Assembly (NCBI GenBank): GCA_003280225.1
Contig: QCFO01000007.1
Location: 22,386 to 86,385, forward strand
From: Prochlorococcus sp. AG-363-K07
Lineage (GTDB): Bacteria > Cyanobacteriota > Cyanobacteriia > PCC-6307 > Cyanobiaceae
Direction: 5' to 3'
DNA length: 64,000 bases
Shown here: piece after piece, positions 57,083 through 64,000 of the stretch
Numbering within the stretch: position 1 is the first letter of the stretch
Layout: every line of letters starts with the position of its first letter
The notes under the pieces: model-generated
What the model saw: only the letters and a program-made list of their open reading frames with translations
Database searches by the model: none
Told to the model about the DNA's origin: nothing
Program-made: the position numbers and the translations under genes

Positions 57083-58369
57083 ATGAAAAATAAGAAAGAG
57101 TATCCCTTGGCTGGTCGGCGTGTACTAATAGCAATAAGTGGAAGTATCGCTGCAGTTAAAGCTCCAACGCTTGTAAGTGGATTAATCAAGGAAGGGGCGG
57201 AGGTTCGTTGCCTGATTACTCCCAGTGCAGCCAAATTAGTCAGTCCCCTTGCCTTATCTACAATCAGCAGAAATCAATGTTTTCAAGATATCGATCAGTG
57301 GCAGCCACAAGAGACCAAGCCATTGCATATAGCCCTTGCGGAATGGGCAGAAATCATTGCTATAGCACCTCTAAGCGCTTCCTCTCTGGCCAGATGGACC
57401 CAAGGACTAGCAGAGGGCCTTTTGGCCAGCGTTTTGCTTGCATCCGAATGTCCAATAATTGCTGCGCCAGCAATGAACACCTCAATGTGGGAAAACGTAA
57501 ATATCCAAAGAAATTGGCAAAGAGTGCAATCCGACCCAAGAGTTATTCCTTTGGCTCCATCTTCGGGCCTGCTTGCATGTGATCGAATAGGAGAAGGCAA
57601 AATGGTTGACCCAGATTTAATTCAACTAGCCATATCCAGTGGACTTATAGAAATAGACAATCATGATCATTTGCAGTTTGATTGGAAAGGGAAAACCCTA
57701 CTCGTCACCTCTGGCCCAACGATAGAAGCTCTAGACCCAGCTCGGTTCATTACCAATAAAAGCAGCGGGCGTATGGGAGTTTTAATTGCTCAAGCGGCAA
57801 AGTTTCGAGGTGCCAGCGTTGAGTTAGTTCATGGTCCCCTACGAGTACCTCTCAGTTGGTTAGATGGCCTCAATAGTCATAGCGTTGTCAGCTCAGCTGA
57901 AATGCAGGAAAAATTAAAAGACCTTCAGCCCTCAGCTGATGGAATCGCCATGGCAGCCGCAATAGCCGATTTCAAAAAAAAAGGTGGGCCAAGCGAAAAT
58001 AAAATCTCAAAAAAGAATTTAATAGAAACAATTGAAGAGAATTTTGAGCTTGTACCTGACTTATTGACAGAGATTGTTCTGAGGCGATCAGCAGGGCAAG
58101 TTCTGCTTGGATTTGCCGCACTGACGGGGGACGATATAAATATCAAAAAAGTTGGTAAAGAAAAAAAGCTGCGTAAAGGGTGTGATTTGCTTATGGCCAA
58201 TCCAATTGACAGAAATGGACAAGGTTTTGAGGAAAATCTGAATAGTGGTTTTCTTTTAGGCCCAAACGGGATGGTTACACCTATCCCTCTTGTCTCAAAA
58301 TTGGCCCTTGCGCATCAATTACTAGATGAAATGCTCCTTCTCGATCCAAATATTTCTCTAAGTAATTAA
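57083..58369 (+). CDS. coaBC: Bifunctional phosphopantothenoylcysteine decarboxylase/synthetase
   Basis: Two successive steps of CoA synthesis. Start ATG at 57083 (MKNKKEYPL) has AGGGAG 6 nt upstream and is preferred to the track's TTG. N-terminal CoaC flavin domain: VLIAISGSIAAVKAPTLVSGLIK, CSTP-like WTQGLAEGLLASVLLASECPIIAAPAMNTSMWEN with the catalytic-type PAMN. C-terminal CoaB domain: LLVTSGPTIEALDPARFITNKSSGRMG and MAAAIADFKKK. At 428 aa it fits the fused form. Confidence 0.96.
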   Translation: MKNKKEYPLAGRRVLIAISGSIAAVKAPTLVSGLIKEGAEVRCLITPSAAKLVSPLALSTISRNQCFQDIDQWQPQETKPLHIALAEWAEIIAIAPLSASSLARWTQGLAEGLLASVLLASECPIIAAPAMNTSMWENVNIQRNWQRVQSDPRVIPLAPSSGLLACDRIGEGKMVDPDLIQLAISSGLIEIDNHDHLQFDWKGKTLLVTSGPTIEALDPARFITNKSSGRMGVLIAQAAKFRGASVELVHGPLRVPLSWLDGLNSHSVVSSAEMQEKLKDLQPSADGIAMAAAIADFKKKGGPSENKISKKNLIETIEENFELVPDLLTEIVLRRSAGQVLLGFAALTGDDINIKKVGKEKKLRKGCDLLMANPIDRNGQGFEENLNSGFLLGPNGMVTPIPLVSKLALAHQLLDEMLLLDPNISLSN

Positions 58370-58584
58370 AAGTTGAAACTAATCGAGGATTCAGCCAAAT
58401 CGTTCAAAAGTCTTACAAATAAAGGCTTTTAAGGGTTAGAGGCCAGATGATTTGTGTTTAAAGAAGCGACAGGTTGTTGAGAGCTTCAATAGGCTTGGCT
58501 TTAGGAGCATTTGCCCCCTGTAAGATCCCAACTGATTCATTGGGCGGTTTAGACCGCAGTTATCTGGCCATTCGGCTTCTTCTC

Positions 58585-59379
58585 ATGCGATTTCGTCCCT
58601 TGCTGGCCTTGGTGCTGGCTTTTTGTCTCACCTTTGCAGCTGCCCCAAGCAGCGTCTCTGCCGCTTTCCCTCTTGGGAAAGAAAGAGGTAATACTGACTT
58701 CGGCGGTATCGTCAATACTGGCCAAGCGGGTGTTTGTAGAGCCCTGCCCTCTGGCTCTACAGGTTCCATCAGTGCTGATGGAAGCTTCAAAGAACTATGT
58801 TTACAACCCACACAGATCTTTGTGAAGGTTGCTGGAAACAAACGTCAGCAAGCTGATTTCCTTCCTGCAAAAATCATTAGCCCACGCTTTAACAGCAGTA
58901 TTGATCAAGTCTATGGAGACCTTTCTGGTGGAAAGTTCACAGCTCAGGGTGGTATTGATTTCTCTCTAATTACAGTTCTTGCTCCTAATGGAGAAGAATT
59001 CCCATTAGCTTTCTCTGTGAAAGACATGGTTGCAAGTGGAGGAAAATCTATAGCCCCAGGAGAAACCTTTACAGGTTCGACATCCACTCCTAGCTACCGT
59101 ACAGGTGATTTCCTTGATCCGAAGAGTCGCGCAAAAGACACTGGCGTTGAATATGCGCAGGGTCTGGTTGCTTTAGGTGGGGATGATGAAGACTTAGCAA
59201 GAGAAAACATCAAGCAAGATCTAGGTGGAAACGGGCAAATTACCCTTTCCATCGATAGTGTTGCTGGGGATGAATTCTCAGGTACTTTCACCGCCATCCA
59301 ACCTTCTGATAATGACCTTGGATCCAAAGATCCTGTTGACGTAAAACTCACAGGCAACCTTTATGGACGCAAGGCCTAG
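58585..59379 (+). CDS. psbO: Photosystem II manganese-stabilizing protein (PsbO)
   Basis: Lumenal 33-kDa-type subunit that stabilises the water-splitting Mn cluster. Start ATG at 58585; the track ORF begins 37 codons too early. The first ~26 residues (MRFRPLLALVLAFCLTFAAAPSSVSA) form a signal peptide for export to the thylakoid lumen. The mature part has two conserved cysteines (GVCRALPSG, ELCLQPT) that form the family disulfide, and the typical GGIDFSLITVLAPNGEE and DFLDPKSRAKDTGVEYAQG. A 48-bp perfect palindrome follows as terminator. Confidence 0.98.
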   Translation: MRFRPLLALVLAFCLTFAAAPSSVSAAFPLGKERGNTDFGGIVNTGQAGVCRALPSGSTGSISADGSFKELCLQPTQIFVKVAGNKRQQADFLPAKIISPRFNSSIDQVYGDLSGGKFTAQGGIDFSLITVLAPNGEEFPLAFSVKDMVASGGKSIAPGETFTGSTSTPSYRTGDFLDPKSRAKDTGVEYAQGLVALGGDDEDLARENIKQDLGGNGQITLSIDSVAGDEFSGTFTAIQPSDNDLGSKDPVDVKLTGNLYGRKA

Positions 59380-59420
59380 TTAATCAATTTGGTTTTAGAT
59401 CAAAGTCTGACCAAATGGAA

Positions 59421-59468
59421 CTTTCAATAAAAAAAGGGGCCTCTAGAGGCCCCTTTTTTTATTGAAAG
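59421..59468 (+). terminator. Perfect 48-bp palindromic terminator after psbO
   Basis: Arms CTTTCAATAAAAAAAGGGGCCTCT and AGAGGCCCCTTTTTTTATTGAAAG are exactly complementary over 24 bp. The GC core (GGGGCCTCTAGAGGCCCC) is followed by seven Ts. It would end the abundant psbO transcript in the 163-bp gap before sat. Confidence 0.95.
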
Positions 59469-59542
59469 ATTCTTTTCTCAAAAGCTTTGCACTTCTTTTG
59501 GGGCAACCATCTGGGAGAATCTCCTGAATCCCAAAACTTTTA

Positions 59543-60715
59543 ATGATCAGCAGCAAAGCCTCTTCTGACAAAAGTGCAGGAGTTATCGCTCCCTATGGGG
59601 GCAATTTGGTGGATCTAATGATCCCAAAAAACGAACAAGAAAGTTTAAAAGCAAGTACTACGAAAAGTTTGGAGTGCTCAGATAGAAATGCTTGTGATGT
59701 CGAATTACTTGTAGTGGGTGGCTTCTCTCCTGAGCGAGGCTTTATGCATCAGGCTGATTATCAAGCGGTAGTGGAAGGTCATAGAACAACCTCTGGTTAT
59801 TTATTTGGTCTTCCAATAGTTTTGGATACTGACCGTAGTGATATTGAACTAGGAGACTTAGTACTTTTAACCTACAAAGGGCAAAACCTTGCCGTTCTGA
59901 CTGTCGAAGACAAATGGGAGCCTGACAAAGTATTAGAAGCCAAAGGCTGTTATGGAACCACTTCACTAGAACATCCAGCTGTGAGGATGATTGCAACCGA
60001 ACGAAAGCGTTTTTATCTTGGTGGACAACTAAAAGGATTAGAACTGCCAAACAGAATCTTCCCTTGCCAGACACCTGCTGAAGTAAGGGCAACCTTGCCT
60101 GCCGGAGAAGATGTAGTTGCCTTTCAATGCAGAAATCCTATTCACCGAGCTCATTACGAGCTATTTACAAGGGCATTAAACGCAAACAATGTTAGCCAAA
60201 ACGCTGTTGTGTTAGTTCATCCAACCTGTGGTCCTACTCAACAAGACGATATCCCTGGAGCAGTTCGTTTTCAAACCTACGAAAAATTAGCGGCTGAGGT
60301 CTCTAATCCCCGAATCAAATGGGCCTACCTGCCATATGCCATGCATATGGCAGGTCCCAGAGAAGCTCTTCAACATATGATTATTCGTAGGAACTATGGA
60401 TGCACTCATTTCATCATTGGCCGCGACATGGCTGGATGCAAATCCAATCTAAATGGTGACGATTTCTATGGTGCTTATGACGCCCAAAATTTCGCTCGAG
60501 AATGTGCTCCCGAACTTTCAATGGAAACTGTCCCTTCTTTAAATTTGGTATTTACACAAGAAGAAGGCTATGTAACAGCTGAGCACGCAGATGCAAGAGG
60601 ACTACATGTGAAAAAACTCAGTGGAACTCAATTCAGGAAAATGCTTCGTAGTGGGGAAGAAATCCCCGAGTGGTTCGCATTCAAAAGTGTGGTTGATGTG
60701 CTTAGAGCCTCATAA
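59543..60715 (+). CDS. sat: Sulfate adenylyltransferase (ATP sulfurylase)
   Basis: First step of sulfate assimilation, forming APS from sulfate and ATP. The 390-aa protein shows the family motifs AFQCRNPIHRAHYEL, HPTCGPTQQDDIP, YAMHMAGPREALQHM, HFIIGRDMAGCKSN, and LSGTQFRKMLRSGEEIPEWF. No APS kinase domain is attached. A 13-bp inverted repeat lies in its coding sequence. It precedes ftsH on the same strand, 44 bp apart. Confidence 0.97.
   Translation: MISSKASSDKSAGVIAPYGGNLVDLMIPKNEQESLKASTTKSLECSDRNACDVELLVVGGFSPERGFMHQADYQAVVEGHRTTSGYLFGLPIVLDTDRSDIELGDLVLLTYKGQNLAVLTVEDKWEPDKVLEAKGCYGTTSLEHPAVRMIATERKRFYLGGQLKGLELPNRIFPCQTPAEVRATLPAGEDVVAFQCRNPIHRAHYELFTRALNANNVSQNAVVLVHPTCGPTQQDDIPGAVRFQTYEKLAAEVSNPRIKWAYLPYAMHMAGPREALQHMIIRRNYGCTHFIIGRDMAGCKSNLNGDDFYGAYDAQNFARECAPELSMETVPSLNLVFTQEEGYVTAEHADARGLHVKKLSGTQFRKMLRSGEEIPEWFAFKSVVDVLRAS
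60327..60355. repeat. 13-bp inverted repeat inside sat
   Basis: ACCTGCCATATGC/GCATATGGCAGGT around a CAT loop; perfect over 13 bp. It codes for the conserved LPYAMHMAG substrate motif, so it is coding sequence that also folds into a hairpin. Confidence 0.9.
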
Positions 60716-60759
60716 GAGCATCAATCCCATTAACATCCATTCAAGAGAGAAACAAAACC

Positions 60760-62610
60760 TTGAACAAACGATTACGCAACGTTGGTCTCTATGTGCTCAT
60801 AGTGATACTGGTGATCATCTTTGGGACTGCTTTCTTAGATCGTCCAAATACTGCGAGCTCTACTAGAACTTTGAGATACAGCGACTTTATGGAAGCTGTC
60901 CAAGACAAACAAATAAGTAGGGTTTTAATCTCACCAGACCAAGGCACTGCTCAAGTAGTTGAGAATGATGGTGGTCGATCACTTGTCAATCTTGCTCCTG
61001 ATCAAGACCTTTTAAAAATATTGACTGAAAATAATGTCGATATTGCGGTTCAACCAACTAGTCAACCCAACCCATGGCAACAGGCAGCTAGCAGCCTATT
61101 CTTTCCTATTTTGCTCCTAGGAGTACTCTTTTTTCTTTTCCGACGTTCTCAAGGTAGTGGCAGTGGAGGGAATCCAGCAATGAACTTTGGCAAAAGCAAA
61201 GCCAGGTTACAAATGGAACCTTCTACTCAGGTGACTTTTGGTGATGTTGCTGGTATAGAAGGAGCAAAATTAGAATTAACTGAGGTTGTCGATTTCCTGA
61301 AAAGTCCTGATCGTTTTACAGCAGTTGGCGCAAAAATCCCAAAAGGAGTATTACTTGTTGGACCTCCTGGAACAGGAAAAACCCTTTTAGCCAAAGCAGT
61401 TGCTGGAGAAGCAGCAGTCCCTTTCTTCTCTATATCAGGTTCTGAATTTGTAGAAATGTTTGTAGGAGTTGGTGCAAGCAGAGTTCGTGACCTTTTTGAA
61501 CAAGCCAAAAAGAATGCTCCATGTATAGTTTTCATCGATGAGATAGATGCTGTTGGTCGCCAACGTGGCGCAGGCTTAGGTGGAGGCAATGACGAAAGAG
61601 AGCAAACTCTGAATCAACTTCTCACTGAAATGGATGGATTTGAAGGAAATTCAGGGATCATTATTGTCGCAGCAACAAATAGGCCAGATGTGCTTGATGC
61701 TGCTTTATTACGTCCAGGAAGATTTGACCGACAGGTAGTCGTTGACAGACCTGATTACTCAGGAAGATTTCAAATCCTCAAAGTCCATGCGAGAGATAAA
61801 ACTCTTTCAAAAGATGTTGACCTCGACAAAGTTGCACGAAGAACCCCTGGCTTCACTGGAGCAGATCTTGCAAATTTATTAAACGAGGCTGCAATCCTGG
61901 CAGCTAGGCGAGAATTAACTGAAGTCAGTAATGATGAAATAGGCGATGCAATTGAACGTGTAATGGCTGGACCAGAAAAGAAAGATCGAGTAATGAGTGA
62001 ACGACGTAAAAGACTTGTTGCATATCACGAAGCTGGGCATGCCCTAGTAGGGGCACTAATGCCTGATTATGACCCTGTTCAAAAGATTTCAATTATCCCT
62101 CGAGGACAAGCTGGCGGCCTGACATTCTTCACTCCTAGTGAAGAAAGAATGGAATCAGGACTCTACTCAAGGTCATATTTGCAAAATCAAATGGCAGTAG
62201 CCCTTGGAGGACGAGTTGCAGAAGAGATTGTCTACGGTGAAGACGAAGTTACAACAGGCGCATCAAATGATCTCAAACAAGTTGCGCAGGTTGCAAGGCA
62301 AATGGTCACAAGATTTGGAATGAGTGACAAACTTGGTCCCGTAGCACTTGGGAGATCCCAAGGAGGGATGTTCTTAGGCAGAGATATAGCTGCAGAACGT
62401 GACTTTTCTGAAGATACAGCAGCCACAATTGACTCTGAAGTTTCAGAGTTAGTTGAAGTTGCTTACCGTAGGGCAACAAAAGTTTTAGAAGACAATCGAT
62501 CTATTCTTGATGAATTAGCAGACATGCTTGTCGAGAAAGAAACCGTTGATTCTGAACAGCTTCAGGACTTACTAATTCTTCGTGATGTGAAAGTTGCAGA
62601 ATACGTCTAA
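60760..62610 (+). CDS. ftsH: ATP-dependent zinc metalloprotease FtsH
   Basis: Membrane protease that degrades damaged D1 and other membrane proteins, central to photosystem II repair. The 616-aa protein begins with a TTG. Two membrane segments ([19 protein letters not shown] at ~8-26, [17 protein letters not shown] at ~111-127) flank a lumenal loop. The AAA+ domain has GPPGTGKT (201-208), FIDEIDA (259-264), and the protease HEAGH (423-427). Cyanobacteria have several FtsH paralogues; which one this is cannot be told. A long hairpin terminator follows. Confidence 0.96.
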   Translation: MNKRLRNVGLYVLIVILVIIFGTAFLDRPNTASSTRTLRYSDFMEAVQDKQISRVLISPDQGTAQVVENDGGRSLVNLAPDQDLLKILTENNVDIAVQPTSQPNPWQQAASSLFFPILLLGVLFFLFRRSQGSGSGGNPAMNFGKSKARLQMEPSTQVTFGDVAGIEGAKLELTEVVDFLKSPDRFTAVGAKIPKGVLLVGPPGTGKTLLAKAVAGEAAVPFFSISGSEFVEMFVGVGASRVRDLFEQAKKNAPCIVFIDEIDAVGRQRGAGLGGGNDEREQTLNQLLTEMDGFEGNSGIIIVAATNRPDVLDAALLRPGRFDRQVVVDRPDYSGRFQILKVHARDKTLSKDVDLDKVARRTPGFTGADLANLLNEAAILAARRELTEVSNDEIGDAIERVMAGPEKKDRVMSERRKRLVAYHEAGHALVGALMPDYDPVQKISIIPRGQAGGLTFFTPSEERMESGLYSRSYLQNQMAVALGGRVAEEIVYGEDEVTTGASNDLKQVAQVARQMVTRFGMSDKLGPVALGRSQGGMFLGRDIAAERDFSEDTAATIDSEVSELVEVAYRRATKVLEDNRSILDELADMLVEKETVDSEQLQDLLILRDVKVAEYV

Positions 62611-62616
62611 ATCCCT

Positions 62617-62671
62617 ATCTCTAATATCTATATCATGACGATTATTGACTCATGATATAGATATTAGAGAT
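62617..62671 (+). terminator. Long perfect hairpin between ftsH and aroC
   Basis: Arms ATCTCTAATATCTATATCATGA and TCATGATATAGATATTAGAGAT are complementary over 22 bp with an 11-nt loop (CGATTATTGAC), 6 bp after the ftsH stop. The right arm is followed by ATTTTCT. AT-rich stem, so it may work as a terminator or 3'-end stabiliser rather than a classical GC terminator. Confidence 0.8.
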
Positions 62672-62870
62672 ATTTTCTACACTTAACTATCTACCACCTA
62701 GGGAGCTAGAAACTACTAAGAAAAATTTGCATGGGCCATTCAATCAAAATTCACTATTCCATATTTACTTGTTCAATAATTAGCCTAAAAGGATTTGATG
62801 GATAATCGATAATATCAAAAAATAATTTACATAATCAATAGAAATCAACTAAATAGCTATAACAAATAAA

Positions 62871-63959
62871 CTAAAAAGTACTGCACTGTGCCTTTTGTCT
62901 CAACAAATGATCTGCAAGAACCAACGCAACCATCGCTTCGACCATAGGCACTGCTCTGGGTAATACACAAGGATCATGACGACCTTTTGCAGCAAGAGTG
63001 GTTGATTTTCCCTCTGAAGTAATAGTTTTCTGCTCTTTTCTAATAGTTGCTGTCGGCTTAAATGCAACTCTCAAAACAATAGGTTCTCCGTTACTAATCC
63101 CACCCTGGATACCTCCTGAATTATTCGTCGCTGTCTTAAGGGTGCCATCCTTTGTTGGAACAAAAGCATCATTATGCTCACTACCTTTCATAGTAGTGCC
63201 TGAAAAACCTGAGCCCACTTCAAACCCCTTGGTAGCAGGTAATGACATCAAAGCTTTTGCAAGATCAGCCTCTAACTTGTCAAATACAGGCATGCCAAGA
63301 CCAATAGGCGGATTCCTTACCAAACATTCAATTACACCTCCACACGAGTCACCTTCGCGACTAATATCTTCGATGCGTTTAACCATTGATTTCGAAACTT
63401 CTTGATCGGGGCAACGCACAATGTTGGACTCAATAGCCTCCATCGAAACTTGATTCAAATTGACATTAGCTTCTATATCATGAATTCGTTTAACCCATGC
63501 GAGTATCTCAGTCTGATTAGTCTTGAATAGAAGTTGCTTTGCGATAGCACCTGCTGCAACACGACCAATAGTTTCTCTTGCGGAAGATCTACCTCCACCA
63601 CTTAAGGCCTGAATACCATATTTAGCTTGATAAGTTGCATCAGCATGAGAAGGCCTAAAAGCTCGCTCCATCTCCTTATAGTCAGTTGGCCGTTGATCTC
63701 TATTTTTTACAACTAGGGCAATTGGAGTTCCAAGAGTCTTGCAACCAAGAACACCACTTAAAAACTCAACCTTGTCAGATTCCTTTCGAGGTGTAGTTAT
63801 CTTGCTTTGTCCTGGTTTCCTCCTATCTAACTCATTCTGAATTTGTTCCAGATCTAACTCTAATCTTGGAGGACACCCGTCCAAAATCACACCTATTGCC
63901 CCGCCATGAGACTCACCAAATGTAGTGACCCGAAATAAATGTCCAAAAGTACTTCCCAT
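62871..63959 (-). CDS. aroC: Chorismate synthase
   Basis: Last shikimate-pathway enzyme, forming chorismate for aromatic amino acids and quinones. The 362-aa FMN enzyme has [62 protein letters not shown], and [11 protein letters not shown]. Length fits. Convergent with ftsH over a 260-bp gap in which only the hairpin above is seen. Confidence 0.97.
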   Translation of the reverse strand: MGSTFGHLFRVTTFGESHGGAIGVILDGCPPRLELDLEQIQNELDRRKPGQSKITTPRKESDKVEFLSGVLGCKTLGTPIALVVKNRDQRPTDYKEMERAFRPSHADATYQAKYGIQALSGGGRSSARETIGRVAAGAIAKQLLFKTNQTEILAWVKRIHDIEANVNLNQVSMEAIESNIVRCPDQEVSKSMVKRIEDISREGDSCGGVIECLVRNPPIGLGMPVFDKLEADLAKALMSLPATKGFEVGSGFSGTTMKGSEHNDAFVPTKDGTLKTATNNSGGIQGGISNGEPIVLRVAFKPTATIRKEQKTITSEGKSTTLAAKGRHDPCVLPRAVPMVEAMVALVLADHLLRQKAQCSTF

Positions 63960-64000
63960 AGAGAGCTCTTTCTAAATCAAGGGTAAGGAATTCACAGAAA

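Noticed and set aside
62672-62870. Possible small gene between ftsH and aroC
   Set aside because: AT-rich with many stops in all frames; only the hairpin at 62617-62671 is supported.

Overview
The window is typical picocyanobacterial core genome, most likely a low-light-type Prochlorococcus with AT-rich DNA. Evidence for this: photosystem II genes (psbK, psbI, psbH, psbO), magnesium chelatase chlD, the carotenoid hydroxylase crtR, the nitrogen regulator ntcA, several families known only from cyanobacteria (DUF3155, DUF3181, DUF3146, DUF3084, DUF3177, Ycf20), very short intergenic gaps, frequent 1-35 bp gene overlaps, and single-copy biosynthetic genes scattered without classical operons. The strain is inferred from style and gene order, not from a database match.

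Layout. 0-5 kb: chlD (cut by the window edge) diverges from folK and a Nudix hydrolase; a DegT-type aminotransferase and a thioredoxin-fold protein follow on the minus strand. 4-12.5 kb: fabI, hisB, a carotenoid oxygenase, rdgB, a hexose-phosphate mutase, a TM0106-type RecB-like nuclease, ygfZ and pyrE. 12.5-19 kb: tRNA-Met, a CorC-type membrane protein, a Gfo/Idh/MocA oxidoreductase, psbK, tgt, cobS, a Hik2-like kinase, and a DUF3155 gene behind a ~290-nt structured leader. 19-28 kb: esterase, purH, doxX, ispH, the ammonium transporter amt with a candidate NtcA site, sfsA, murJ, two small conserved genes and tRNA-Arg. 28-38 kb: glyA, cinA, leuCD, a giant LptD/OstA-like outer-membrane gene, psbI, psbH, tatA, pth. 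38-50 kb: an RNase H-fold protein, DUF3084, ntcA, rph, a CobO-like protein without a P-loop, dcd-thyX, a TxlA-like thioredoxin, glmM, trmB, ileS. 50.4-51.7 kb: the only long gene-free stretch, holding one intact tRNA-Leu(TAG) flanked by two degenerate tRNA-Leu pieces. 51.7-64 kb: crtR, a creatininase-family gene with gatC, 3-methyladenine glycosylase, pyrB, ycf20, tRNA-Ala(CGC), coaBC, psbO, sat, ftsH and aroC.

How the genes work together: housekeeping synthesis (folate, pyrimidine and purine, leucine, histidine, shikimate, isoprenoid, CoA, cell wall), photosystem II maintenance (psbO, psbH, psbI, psbK, ftsH), nitrogen control (ntcA acting on amt), and translation (ileS, gatC, pth, tgt, trmB, four tRNAs).

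I did not find a clear new multi-gene system, phage, transposon or CRISPR array. The observations most worth a second look are the broken tRNA-Leu copies around a gene-free scar, the P-loop-less CobO homologue beside dcd-thyX, the 21-bp quasi-palindrome inside glyA, the structured leader of the DUF3155 gene, and the lack of a recognisable psbN between psbI and psbH. Many CDS were recognised by eye from family motifs; no search was run.
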